A stretch of 64,000 nucleotides of DNA from Chryseobacterium sp. ZHDP1 (GTDB taxonomy: Bacteria > Bacteroidota > Bacteroidia > Flavobacteriales > Weeksellaceae): assembly GCF_018603435.1 (NCBI RefSeq), contig NZ_CP075682.1, positions 682,001 through 746,000 on the forward strand, given 5' to 3'. Numbering within the stretch: the stretch's first letter is position 1; every line of letters starts with the position of its first letter. The position numbers and the translations under genes are program-made. Positions 42,301 through 52,215 of the stretch are shown in pieces. The notes under the pieces were generated by a model. The model saw only the letters and a list, made by a program, of their open reading frames with translations. It was not told where the DNA came from and did no database searches.

Positions 42301-43338
42301 ATGAGTAATGTTTACGATAATATACTTGGCCTAATAGGAAATACTCCTATGGTGAAGCTTAACACTGTGACGAAAGATATTCCTGCAACCGTTTATGCCA
42401 AGTTAGAATCATATAATCCTGGACATTCCACAAAAGATCGAATCGCACTTCATATTATAGAAAACGCTGAGAAAAAAGGTTTATTAAAAGAAGATTCCGT
42501 AGTGGTGGAAACTACTTCAGGAAATACAGGATTCTCAATTGCAATGGTTTGTATCATCAAGGGATATAAATGTATTCTGGCGGTAAGTGATAAAACCAAG
42601 CCTGAAAAAATTGCCTATCTGAAAGCTTTAGGAGCTACCGTTTATATCTGCCCTGCCAATGTTCCCGCAGATGATCCGAGATCCTATTATGAAGTTGCCA
42701 AAAGAATCGCTTCAGAAACGCCTAATTCCGTTTATATCAACCAGTATTTCAATGAATTGAATATTGATGCGCATTACCAGACCACAGGTCCTGAAATCTG
42801 GGAACAGACTCAGGGAAAAGTAACTCACCTTTTTGCGTGTACAGGAACCGGAGGAACTCTGTCAGGTTCAGCAAAATTCTTAAAAGAGAAAAATCCGGAT
42901 ATTAAAATCATTGGAGTGGATGCAGACGGATCTATCCTGAAAAGCTACCACGAAACCGGAGAAATTCATAAAGAAGATGTTCATCCTTATCAGATTGAAG
43001 GTATGGGAAAAAATTTAATCCCTTCTGCCCTTCTTTTCGATAAAGTAGATGAATTTGTAAGAGTAAATGACGAAATGTCGGCTTACAGAACCCGTGAAAT
43101 CGCTTTGAAAGAAGCAATTATGGGAGGTTATACAACAGGAGCCGTTACACAGGCTTTAATGCAATATGCCCAATCTCACGAATTTTCAGAAAATGATTTA
43201 GTTGTATTGATTTACCCGGATCACGGTTCAAGATATATCACTAAAGTATACAGTGATAAGTGGATGGCAGAACAAGGATTTATAAACAACTGCGTGCACA
43301 ACTACGACGAAGTTTTTAAAACTGAATTCATTAAATAA
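42301..43338 (+). CDS. CBS/cysteine-synthase-family PLP enzyme, probable L-cysteate synthase
   Basis: A 345-aa fold-type II PLP enzyme with the PLP lysine K45 (NPGHSTKDRIAL), TSGNTG at 72-77 and the phosphate loop GTGGTLSG. It resembles cystathionine beta-synthase more than CysK in the segment NQYFNELNIDAHYQTTGPEI. The neighbouring acyltransferase-like gene suggests it makes cysteate from O-phosphoserine and sulfite for capnine-type sulfonolipids, a pathway known in Capnocytophaga and relatives. Cysteine or cystathionine synthesis remains possible. Confidence 0.85.
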   Translation: MSNVYDNILGLIGNTPMVKLNTVTKDIPATVYAKLESYNPGHSTKDRIALHIIENAEKKGLLKEDSVVVETTSGNTGFSIAMVCIIKGYKCILAVSDKTKPEKIAYLKALGATVYICPANVPADDPRSYYEVAKRIASETPNSVYINQYFNELNIDAHYQTTGPEIWEQTQGKVTHLFACTGTGGTLSGSAKFLKEKNPDIKIIGVDADGSILKSYHETGEIHKEDVHPYQIEGMGKNLIPSALLFDKVDEFVRVNDEMSAYRTREIALKEAIMGGYTTGAVTQALMQYAQSHEFSENDLVVLIYPDHGSRYITKVYSDKWMAEQGFINNCVHNYDEVFKTEFIK

Positions 43339-43360
43339 GGACGAAAAATTTATACAAATC

Positions 43361-43391
43361 AAGCCTTTTTGTAATCGCAAAAGGCTTTTTT
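43361..43391 (+). terminator. Terminator after the CBS-like synthase gene
   Basis: AAGCCTTTT (43361-43369) and AAAAGGCTT (43379-43387) form a 9-bp stem followed by TTTT. It sits 20 bp before the next gene, so that gene is read through it or has its own promoter. Confidence 0.8.
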
Positions 43392-43410
43392 ACTTAAAAT
43401 ATTAATAAAA

Positions 43411-44685
43411 ATGTTGGATATTTTTGACAGAATAAAAGAAAATCCAGGACCTCTTGGACAATTTGCAGATTATGGTGAAGGCTATTTTATTTTCCCGAGA
43501 TTAGAAGGACCAATCGGACCGAGAATGCAGTTTCAGGGAAGAGAAGTTATTTTCTGGAGCGCGAATGATTATTTGGGAATGTGTAATCATCCTGAAGTTC
43601 TGGAAGCTGATGCAAAAGCAGCGGCAGAATTCGGAATGTTTTATCCGATGGGCGCAAGAGCAATGTCGGGAGAAACTGAGCAGCATTTGCAATTGGAAAA
43701 AGAACTGGCTGATTTTGTTCAGAAAGAATCTGCATATTTATTAAATTTCGGTTATCAGGGAATGGTTTCTACCATTGATGCTTTGGTGGGAAGAAACGAT
43801 GTAATCGTTTACGATGTTGATTCTCACGCTTGTATCGTAGACGGTGTAAGACTTCACGCAGGAAAAAGATTTACGTACAGACATAACGATATTGCCAGTC
43901 TTGAAAAAAACCTTGAAAGAGCAACCAAAGTAGCGGAAGAAACCGGAGGAGGAATTTTAGTGATTACCGAAGGGGTTTTCGGAATGAGAGGACAACAAGG
44001 TAAATTAAAAGAAATCTGTGAATTAAAATCAAAATATAAATTCAGACTTTTAGTTGATGACGCTCACGGATTCGGAACTCTTGGAAAAACAGGAGCCGGA
44101 GCCGGTGAAGAACAGGGTTGTCAGGATCAGATTGATGTGTACTTCTCTACTTTTGCCAAATCTATGGCGGGTTTTGGAGCATTCATCGCGGGTGATAAAG
44201 AAATTATCAGATACCTGAAATTCAATCTAAGATCTCAGATCTTTGCTAAATCTTTAACGATGCCAATGGTAATCGGAGGTTTAAAGAGACTGGAACTGCT
44301 GAGAACAAGACCGGAAATCAAAGCAAAACTTTGGGAAAATACTTACAAATTACAGAATGGTCTTAAAGAAAGAGGCTTTAACATTGGAGACACAAACACT
44401 TGTGTAACTCCGGTGATGATGCAGGGAACCCCGGTAGAAGCTACCCTTCTGGTAAAAGATTTAAGAGAAATCTACGGAATCTTTACTTCGGTAGTAGTAT
44501 ACCCTGTAATTCCGAAAGGAATGATTTTGTTAAGATTAATTCCTACAGCTTCTCACACCGATGTTGAAATCAATGAAACCCTTGCAGCGTTTGAAGCCAT
44601 TCACGATAAATTAGTAAGTGGTTATTACAAAGATCAGGAACAAAAACTGTTGGCAGAACAAGGTTTAAGTTTCAAAGAAATTTAA
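43411..44685 (+). CDS. Alpha-oxoamine synthase: probable cysteate-(serine-)C-fatty acyltransferase
   Basis: A 424-aa PLP enzyme of the BioF/SPT/KBL family with FWSANDYLGMCNHPEV, VDDAHGFGTLG and the PLP lysine K250 in FSTFAKSMAGFGAF. It is distinct from the true bioF at 6861. In flavobacteria this family includes the cysteate fatty acyltransferase that forms 3-ketocapnine for sulfonolipids, needed for gliding in Flavobacterium johnsoniae. The paired CBS-like gene favours cysteate over serine as substrate; serine palmitoyltransferase is the alternative. Confidence 0.88.
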   Translation: MLDIFDRIKENPGPLGQFADYGEGYFIFPRLEGPIGPRMQFQGREVIFWSANDYLGMCNHPEVLEADAKAAAEFGMFYPMGARAMSGETEQHLQLEKELADFVQKESAYLLNFGYQGMVSTIDALVGRNDVIVYDVDSHACIVDGVRLHAGKRFTYRHNDIASLEKNLERATKVAEETGGGILVITEGVFGMRGQQGKLKEICELKSKYKFRLLVDDAHGFGTLGKTGAGAGEEQGCQDQIDVYFSTFAKSMAGFGAFIAGDKEIIRYLKFNLRSQIFAKSLTMPMVIGGLKRLELLRTRPEIKAKLWENTYKLQNGLKERGFNIGDTNTCVTPVMMQGTPVEATLLVKDLREIYGIFTSVVVYPVIPKGMILLRLIPTASHTDVEINETLAAFEAIHDKLVSGYYKDQEQKLLAEQGLSFKEI

Positions 44686-44707
44686 TCTGAATATAAAATA
44701 AATTAAA

Positions 44708-44740
44708 AAACCACTGACATCCGATCAGTGGTTTTGTTTT
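44708..44740 (+). terminator. Terminator after the acyltransferase gene
   Basis: AAACCACTGA (44708-44717) and TCAGTGGTTT (44725-44734) form a perfect 10-bp stem followed by TGTTTT. Confidence 0.88.
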
Positions 44741-44798
44741 AAACGGTCATAAATTTTCAGAATCTGAATATTTAAAATAACTTTGCAAAAATTTTCTT

Positions 44799-46991
44799 TT
44801 GAAAGATCTACTTCTCATTACTCCGCCTTTCACTCAGCTTAACACGCCTTATCCGGCAACAGCTTATATTAAAGGTTTTCTGAATACCAAAAATATTTCC
44901 AGCTTTCAGACAGATTTGGGAATTGAGGTCATTTTGAAACTATTCTCGAAAGACGGACTTCAGAAAATTTTTGCCAAAGAAATTGATCTTCAAAATATTT
45001 CAGAAAACGCTCAGAGAATTTATGTTTTAAAAGAAGAGTATCTCAAAACGATCGATCAGGTTATTGCTTTTCTGCAGGGTAAAACCCCAACGTTGGCAAG
45101 ACAAATCTGTTCGATGAACTTTCTTCCGGAAGCCTCCCGATTCAATCAGCTTGATGATATGGAATTTTCTTTCGGAAATATGGGGCTTCAGGATAAAGCC
45201 AAACATTTGGCAACTTTGTATTTAGAAGATCTTTCGGATTATATTGTTGAAAATATTGATCCCGATTTTGGATTTAGCCGTTATGCGGAAAGATTAGGAA
45301 AAAGTGCCAATTCTTTTGATGAACTCTATTCTAAAATTTGCGGTGAACCTACTTTTATAGATGATTTTACTTTAAAAATTCTTCAGGAAAAATTAGAGTT
45401 TGTTCAGCCAAAGCTGATTTGTTTTTCTATTCCTTTTCCGGGAAATTTATATTCTGCTTTTCGTTGTGCGAAATACATCAAAGAAAATTATCCGCACATT
45501 AAAACTGCAATGGGCGGCGGATTTCCGAATACAGAACTTAGAGAATTAAAAGATCAAAGAGTTTTTGAGTTTTTTGATTTTATTACTTTGGATGACGGAG
45601 AACTTCCGATTGAATTACTTTATCAAAATATAATTTCGAAGGTGACTGAGCCTGTCGAAGTCAAAAGAACTTTTTTAATTGAAAACGGAGAAGTTTCCTA
45701 TAAAAATAATTCCACAAGACACGATTACAAACAAGCCGATATCGGAACTCCCGATTATTCTGATTTACAATTAGATAAATACATCTCTGTAATTGAAATT
45801 GCCAATCCTATGCACAGTTTGTGGAGTGACGGAAGATGGAATAAGCTCACAATGGCGCATGGCTGTTATTGGGGAAAATGTACTTTTTGCGATATTTCTT
45901 TAGATTATATTAAAATTTACGAACCGATTTCAGCTAAAATTCTGGTTGACAGAATGGAAGAATTGATTCGGACAACTGGAGAAACAGGATTTCATTTTGT
46001 GGATGAAGCGGCTCCTCCGGCATTGATGCGTGAAGTTGCATTGGAAATCTTAAGAAGGAATCTGGTCGTAACGTGGTGGACGAATATTCGTTTTGAGAAA
46101 AGTTTCACCAAAGATTTGTGTTTTCTTTTAAAACTTTCCGGTTGTGTTGCCGTTTCAGGTGGACTGGAAGTTGCGAGTGACCGACTTTTGAAATTGATCG
46201 ATAAAGGAATTTCTGTAGAACAGGTTGCCAAAGTAACAAGAAATTTTACAGAAGCCGGAATCATGATTCATGCTTATCTAATGTATGGCTATCCTACTCA
46301 AACTATTCAGGAAACAGTGGATTCTCTGGAAATGGTTCGTCAGCTTTTTGAGATGGGAATTTTACAAAGTGGATTCTGGCATCAGTTTGCGATGACTGCT
46401 CATTCACCAGTGGGATTAAATCCCGAAGAATTTGGAGTAACTCCCATCAAACAGGAAATTCTGTTTGCGAACAACGACGTTGATTTTACAGACAAAACAG
46501 GAATCGATCATGGAAAATTCAGCTTTGGTTTAAAAAAATCTTTATTCAATTATATGCACGGAATTAATTTCGAACTTCCGCTTCAAGAATGGTTTGATTT
46601 TAAAATTCCGAGAACAACGATTCATCCGGATTATATTCATGACTGTCTTCTGGAAGAGGATGATTTTGTTTTTAAAGGAAATTCTAAAGTTCTATTTTTA
46701 GCTAAAAACGTAATCGCTGAGAATCGCGTAAAAAATAAAAAGAAATATATTTATGCGTACACAAAAATTACAGCGCACTTAAAAACCAATGTCGTAAGTG
46801 TAGATTTGGAGCAGGAACACGCAAAATGGCTTATGAAAATGTTTAGTGAATATCCAATAGAAAATTTAAAAAAGCCAACTTTGCAACAATTGAAAACTCA
46901 ATTCGAAGAAAATTTTGAAGACTTTGAATTATTCTGGTTTTCTAAACCGATGCAGCAGTTGAAAGAAAATGGCGTTATTCTGAGTTTGTAG
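44799..46991 (+). CDS. B12-binding-domain radical SAM protein
   Basis: A 730-aa protein. The N-terminal part to about residue 300 has a cobalamin-binding-like fold (LLLITPPFTQLNTPYPA; LICFSIPFPGN; MGGGFPNTELR). A radical SAM barrel follows with HGCYWGKCTFCD at about 352-363. The cysteines are spaced C-x4-C-x2-C rather than the usual C-x3-C-x2-C. A C-terminal region of about 150 residues is unassigned. The start is a TTG at 44799. Residues from the dispersed repeat at 45643-45663 (VTEPVEV) sit between domains. Substrate unknown; a lipid or envelope role is only suggested by neighbours. Confidence 0.88.
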   Translation: MKDLLLITPPFTQLNTPYPATAYIKGFLNTKNISSFQTDLGIEVILKLFSKDGLQKIFAKEIDLQNISENAQRIYVLKEEYLKTIDQVIAFLQGKTPTLARQICSMNFLPEASRFNQLDDMEFSFGNMGLQDKAKHLATLYLEDLSDYIVENIDPDFGFSRYAERLGKSANSFDELYSKICGEPTFIDDFTLKILQEKLEFVQPKLICFSIPFPGNLYSAFRCAKYIKENYPHIKTAMGGGFPNTELRELKDQRVFEFFDFITLDDGELPIELLYQNIISKVTEPVEVKRTFLIENGEVSYKNNSTRHDYKQADIGTPDYSDLQLDKYISVIEIANPMHSLWSDGRWNKLTMAHGCYWGKCTFCDISLDYIKIYEPISAKILVDRMEELIRTTGETGFHFVDEAAPPALMREVALEILRRNLVVTWWTNIRFEKSFTKDLCFLLKLSGCVAVSGGLEVASDRLLKLIDKGISVEQVAKVTRNFTEAGIMIHAYLMYGYPTQTIQETVDSLEMVRQLFEMGILQSGFWHQFAMTAHSPVGLNPEEFGVTPIKQEILFANNDVDFTDKTGIDHGKFSFGLKKSLFNYMHGINFELPLQEWFDFKIPRTTIHPDYIHDCLLEEDDFVFKGNSKVLFLAKNVIAENRVKNKKKYIYAYTKITAHLKTNVVSVDLEQEHAKWLMKMFSEYPIENLKKPTLQQLKTQFEENFEDFELFWFSKPMQQLKENGVILSL
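45643..45663 (+). repeat. Palindromic repeat CTGAGCCTGTCGAAG inside the radical SAM gene
   Basis: TGACTGAGCCTGTCGAAGTC is translated in frame as VTEPVEV. It matches the arms of the intergenic element at 3195-3270 and interrupts a linker between the cobalamin and radical SAM domains. Confidence 0.8.
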
Positions 46992-47046
46992 ATTAAAAAA
47001 TATCAGGCTTAAATTATTTAGAAATTCTAATCAGGAAAAATTAAAT

Positions 47047-47077
47047 AAAAAAGCTTCAAAATATCTGAAGCTTTTTT
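47047..47077. terminator. Bidirectional terminator between convergent genes
   Basis: AAAAAAGCTTCA (47047-47058) and TGAAGCTTTTTT (47066-47077) form a perfect 12-bp stem with A and T runs on the two sides. Confidence 0.9.
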
Positions 47078-47114
47078 ATGTTTTGGCTGAAGCCAATCGA
47101 ATTTTATTAAACTA

Positions 47115-47132
47115 AACGGGCTAAAGCCCGTT
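47115..47132. repeat. AACGGGCTAAAGCCCGTT palindrome
   Basis: A perfect short palindrome with the core GGGCTAAAGCCC, related to GGGCTAAAGC at 23782-23791. I recognise it as a dispersed unit in Chryseobacterium-like genomes; only these copies are in the window. Confidence 0.6.
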
Positions 47133-47146
47133 CCTATTGATGATTT

Positions 47147-47968
47147 TTACTTTTGAACACCGTCTTTTGTGACTTCACCCACAATTACTTTTTCCTGAAT
47201 TTTAATAAAATTCGGATCCATAATTGCCATTCTTTCGGCAATAGCTTTGTAGGTTGGGAATTTTAAAATCGATGCCCTTCCCGACATTTCGCGGTACAGA
47301 GTAAAGATTTTCCCTCCGGCAGTTTTAATCTGCTTAGTTGTCGTAATATATTTTCCGATGTATTTGCTGTTCGCATCATAAACTTCAATATCAACAAAAG
47401 TTTTATCCGTAATGGTATCATCAGAACCAAAACTTGCCGGTAAATTAGTAAAATAACCCACTGGTTTTCCGTTACTTAAAATTTCACCTACATTATTTAC
47501 CGTAATATTTAATTTATCAATTTTAGTTCGGATGGTATAAGCATCTTTCGTTTTCGTATCCAGTTTTCTTTTAGGGGAATTTTTAAAAAGCTCATCTAGG
47601 TTTTTAATATTGATTCCTCTTTCATCAATAATTTTCAGACTTTTAACACAGGTGTAAGCTGCTGATTTTTCTTCACCTGAAAATGCAGATGGCGAAATAT
47701 AGTCCAAATCGAGCGTTTTATCCTGATTGTAAACTCTTTTAAGCTTAATATAACTGTCCCGTACAGAATCTACTACCGTTTTATCTACAAATTCTATCGT
47801 ATAAATCGGGGTTTCTTTAAGATCCATAAAAGTATACACTCTTCCTTTGTTAGACAGTTTTGCGACATGAACTCCTTCAAGATCAACAATTCCTCTTTTA
47901 ATTTTAACGGTTTGCGCATTAAAAAATGCTCCTAAAACAGACAGTAAAATAATTAAAAATCCCTTCAT
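47147..47968 (-). CDS. Unknown exported protein (273 aa)
   Basis: A signal peptide (MKGFLIILLSVLGAFFNAQ) is cleaved after FNAQ, followed by a beta-rich region (VKIKRGIVDLEGVHVAKLSNKG). No family is recognised by name. The start at 47968 begins the signal peptide; an ATG six codons earlier is less likely. It lies downstream of atpC but is separated by a hairpin, so it is probably an independent unit. Confidence 0.72.
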   Translation of the reverse strand: MKGFLIILLSVLGAFFNAQTVKIKRGIVDLEGVHVAKLSNKGRVYTFMDLKETPIYTIEFVDKTVVDSVRDSYIKLKRVYNQDKTLDLDYISPSAFSGEEKSAAYTCVKSLKIIDERGINIKNLDELFKNSPKRKLDTKTKDAYTIRTKIDKLNITVNNVGEILSNGKPVGYFTNLPASFGSDDTITDKTFVDIEVYDANSKYIGKYITTTKQIKTAGGKIFTLYREMSGRASILKFPTYKAIAERMAIMDPNFIKIQEKVIVGEVTKDGVQK

Positions 47969-47994
47969 AAAACCAAATTCATACAAAAATAAAA

Positions 47995-48019
47995 AAAGTG
48001 TAACAATTCGTTACACTTT
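47995..48019 (-). terminator. Terminator of the atpD-atpC transcript
   Basis: AAAGTGTAAC (47995-48004) and GTTACACTTT (48010-48019) form a perfect 10-bp stem, followed on the minus strand by a T-run. Confidence 0.88.
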
Positions 48020-48048
48020 CTTGAAAATATATTTAGCTTTTCATTTAA

Positions 48049-48330
48049 TTATTCACAAAGGATAATTCCTTTATTATGATTAAATTCTACAACACCGCTT
48101 TTGATAGGATAAGAGAAAAAAGAATCTTTGTCCGTTCCTTTTGTAAAGTATTTTGAATAGGCTTCATCTATCGACTTGGCATATAATTTTACTTTACCAC
48201 CGATTAAAGAAGAAACAATTCCTGCGTGGTTATGCATGATGTGGAATTCACCATTTTTCCCAGGCAATAATACTGAGTCTACTTCTCCTTCAAAAACTAC
48301 GTATTCTGGTGTTAAAATTTTTATATTCAT
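48049..48330 (-). CDS. atpC: F1 ATP synthase epsilon subunit, short form
   Basis: The 93-aa protein contains only the N-terminal beta-sandwich of epsilon (MNIKILTPEYVVFEGEVDSVLLPGKNGEFHIMHNHA, broken in the family's usual way). The C-terminal two-helix domain that inhibits ATP hydrolysis in about 135-aa forms is missing. This short form is usual in Bacteroidetes. Encoded 84 bp after atpD in the same direction. Confidence 0.95.
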   Translation of the reverse strand: MNIKILTPEYVVFEGEVDSVLLPGKNGEFHIMHNHAGIVSSLIGGKVKLYAKSIDEAYSKYFTKGTDKDSFFSYPIKSGVVEFNHNKGIILCE

Positions 48331-48414
48331 TTTTATGAAATTATAGATTATAGATTTTAAATTATAAATTATTGAAATTCAATCTAAAATCTAAAATTTA
48401 ACATTTAAAATTTC

Positions 48415-49973
<1,559 letters not shown>

Positions 49974-50076
49974 TTGGTAAAAAACAGATTTTTATCATAT
50001 CTTTTTATAAGTATAAGAATCTATCAGTTTAGCAATATAACAATAATCGGAGATTAAATATTGGTAAACTGTTATA

Positions 50077-50108
50077 TTGATACATTGTTACATTATTTCC
50101 TATATTTG
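50077..50108 (+). promoter_or_regulatory. Consensus promoter of ribF
   Basis: TTG at 50077-50079, 21-bp spacer, TATATTTG at 50101-50108. It shows that translation must start downstream, at the TTG at 50128. No FMN riboswitch is visible. Confidence 0.75.
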
Positions 50109-50127
50109 CAGTCAAAATTTTTCCGGT

Positions 50128-51048
50128 TTGAAAGTTTTCAAAAATTTTAAAGATTATACCTCTCAGAAGCCATTAGCGCTGTCTTTGGGAATGTTCGACG
50201 GGGTTCATCTTGGGCATAAAAGTATTATTGATGAATTAATTAAAGTGGGTTCACAGAACGATCTGGAAACCGCTGTCCTTACTTTCTGGCCGCATCCGAG
50301 ATTTGTTTTTAACCCCAATGAGGATCTTAAGCTCTTAAACACTTTAGAAGAAAAAAAATTTCTGATGGAAAAATACAACATCGAGAATTTATTTCTAAAG
50401 GAATTTGATGAGGAATTCAGGAATTTAACCGGAGAAGAATTTGTACGACAGATTTTAATTGAAAAACTGAATGTAAAATACCTGATTATTGGTTACGACC
50501 ATTCATTCGGGAAAAATAAAAGTGGCAATTTTGAACTGCTTCAGAAACTTTCAAAAGAGTTGGATTTTGAAGTTGAACAGATGGAAGCCATTAATATTCA
50601 CGAGAATAACATCAGCTCTACGAAAATCCGCAATGCACTTTCGGCAGGAAATATTAAAGAAGCCAATGAAATGTTGGGATACTCCTACTCTGTTTCCGGT
50701 ACTGTTGTTCACGGGAAGAAGATCGGAAGAACAATTGGCTATCCTACCGCCAATATCGAAACGGAATCCATTAAACTTTTGCCTAAAAAAGGAGCTTATA
50801 TTGTTGAAGTTTTTGTAAAAAACCAACAGCATAAAGGAATGTTGAGCGTTGGAACCAACCCAACCGTAAATGGCGAAAAATTAACAGTTGAAGTTTATAT
50901 TCTTGATTTTGATGGTGATATTTATGATGAAGAAATTACTGTAAAATTCAGAGATTTTCTTCACGACGAAATTAAATTTGAAGGTCTTGAAAAATTAATT
51001 GAAAGATTAGACGAAGATAAAAGATTAACGGAAGAGTTTAATTTTTAA
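50128..51048 (+). CDS. ribF: Bifunctional riboflavin kinase / FAD synthetase
   Basis: Makes FMN and FAD from riboflavin. About 306 aa. The N-terminal FAD synthetase has LSLGMFDGVHLGHKSI and YDHSFGKNKSGN; the C-terminal kinase has HGKKIGRTIGYPTANIE. The start is the TTG at 50128 (LKVFKNFKDY, the usual family N-terminus), because the promoter covers the ATG at 50077. It overlaps the convergent MmcQ pseudogene by about 4 bp. Confidence 0.96.
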   Translation: MKVFKNFKDYTSQKPLALSLGMFDGVHLGHKSIIDELIKVGSQNDLETAVLTFWPHPRFVFNPNEDLKLLNTLEEKKFLMEKYNIENLFLKEFDEEFRNLTGEEFVRQILIEKLNVKYLIIGYDHSFGKNKSGNFELLQKLSKELDFEVEQMEAINIHENNISSTKIRNALSAGNIKEANEMLGYSYSVSGTVVHGKKIGRTIGYPTANIETESIKLLPKKGAYIVEVFVKNQQHKGMLSVGTNPTVNGEKLTVEVYILDFDGDIYDEEITVKFRDFLHDEIKFEGLEKLIERLDEDKRLTEEFNF

Positions 51049-51391
51049 CTGTTTAAAATTTCTTCTTTTACTTTTTTCGTCAAAGATTTAAAGACCAATT
51101 CATACGACTGATCGATCATTTTCAGAATTAAATCTTTTCTTAAACCGTCTATAACCACAGAGTTCCAATGGGTTTTGTTCATATGATAAGCACCTGTAAT
51201 TTGCGGATGCTGCTCACGAAGTTCTGCGCCGGATCTGTTTTTACATTGATTCCGAGAGGCTGTCTTTCAAGACCCATCAATAAAAATACTTTCGTTCCTA
51301 CTTTTAGCACAAGGGTTTCGTTATCAAAAGGAAAACTTTCGGTTACTCCTTTTTTCGATAAACAATAGTCCAGAATTTCGTTAGCGTCCAT
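51045..51391 (-). pseudogene. MmcQ/YjbR-family DNA-binding protein, frameshifted
   Basis: The N-terminal half (MDANEILDYCLSKKGVTESF to NVKTDP) is in one frame. The second half (from AELREQHPQITGAYHMNKTHW to the stop at 51045) is in another. A single missing base near 51226-51230 explains this: inserting one base after GATCCGGC restores a normal about 116-aa YjbR protein. Family members have a CyaY-like/DUF419 fold. It could be a true pseudogene or an assembly error; the rest of the sequence is well conserved, which suggests a recent or artefactual change. Confidence 0.85.
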
Positions 51392-51484
51392 TAAATTGGT
51401 TTAAAAATTGAGAGTTCAATATTATTAAAATTTTGTAAATTTAGTAGGTAAATTCTTTAATTATTAATTAAAATCAAATTCTTT

Positions 51485-52141
51485 ATGAAAGCTTTAGTTA
51501 TCGGCGCAACAGGTGCTACAGGAAAAGACCTTGTGAATCAGTTACTTCAGGATAAAGATTTTGAAGAAGTAAATATTTTTGTGAGAAAACCTCTTGAAAT
51601 TGAAAATGATAAACTTAAGGTGCATATCGTTAATTTTGAAAAACCTGAAGAATGGAAAGGTAAAGTAAAAGGTGATGTTGCATTTTCCTGTCTCGGAACA
51701 ACTTTAAAAGCAGCCGGAAGCAAGGAAGCACAAAGAAAAGTAGATTTTGATTACCAGTACGAATTTGCAAAAGCTGCCAAAGAAAATAATGTAGATGATT
51801 ATATTCTAGTTTCTGCTTACGGAGCGAATCCCCAATCTAAAATTTTTTATTCTAAAATGAAGGGCGAACTGGAAGATGCTGTAAAACAGCTTCATTTCAA
51901 TAAAATAACCATTTTCAAACCGGGAATGCTGGAAAGAAAAGATTCTGACAGAACAGGAGAAGTTTTAGGAAGCCGTATCATTAAATTTGCCAATAAACTA
52001 GGACTGTTAGAAAGTCAGAAACCTTTACCGACAGATGTTCTGGCAAAAGCAATGATTAATTCTTCCAAGATTAAAAGCAATGGCTATTCAAGCATAAAAC
52101 TGGGGAATATTTTTTGTTTTGCGGAAAAGAGCAATGATTAA
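51485..52141 (+). CDS. NAD(P)H-binding Rossmann protein (atypical SDR, TIP30-like)
   Basis: A 218-aa protein with the nucleotide motif VIGATGATGKDLVNQLL, CLGTTLKAAGS, LVSAYGANPQS and the catalytic-type YSKMKGELE. It belongs to the NAD(P)-binding oxidoreductase group often called semialdehyde dehydrogenase-like or HTATIP2-like. Substrate unknown; alone between two unrelated genes. Confidence 0.9.
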   Translation: MKALVIGATGATGKDLVNQLLQDKDFEEVNIFVRKPLEIENDKLKVHIVNFEKPEEWKGKVKGDVAFSCLGTTLKAAGSKEAQRKVDFDYQYEFAKAAKENNVDDYILVSAYGANPQSKIFYSKMKGELEDAVKQLHFNKITIFKPGMLERKDSDRTGEVLGSRIIKFANKLGLLESQKPLPTDVLAKAMINSSKIKSNGYSSIKLGNIFCFAEKSND

Positions 52142-52149
52142 CTTTTGAT

Positions 52150-52190
52150 TTCGACTCTATTTAACTATATTTTAACCAAATAGAGTCGAA
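52150..52190. terminator. Bidirectional hairpin between convergent genes
   Basis: TTCGACTCTATTT (52150-52162) and AAATAGAGTCGAA (52178-52190) form a perfect 13-bp stem with a 15-nt loop. Confidence 0.75.
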
Positions 52191-52215
52191 TAAATTTTGT
52201 AATCAATTATACAAA

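Noticed and set aside
50077..50127. ATG start for ribF
   Set aside because: It coincides with the -33 element; the TTG at 50128 gives the usual family N-terminus.
49974..50127. FMN riboswitch in front of ribF
   Set aside because: The promoter leaves a leader of only about 12-15 nt, too short for an aptamer, and no conserved RFN segments are seen.
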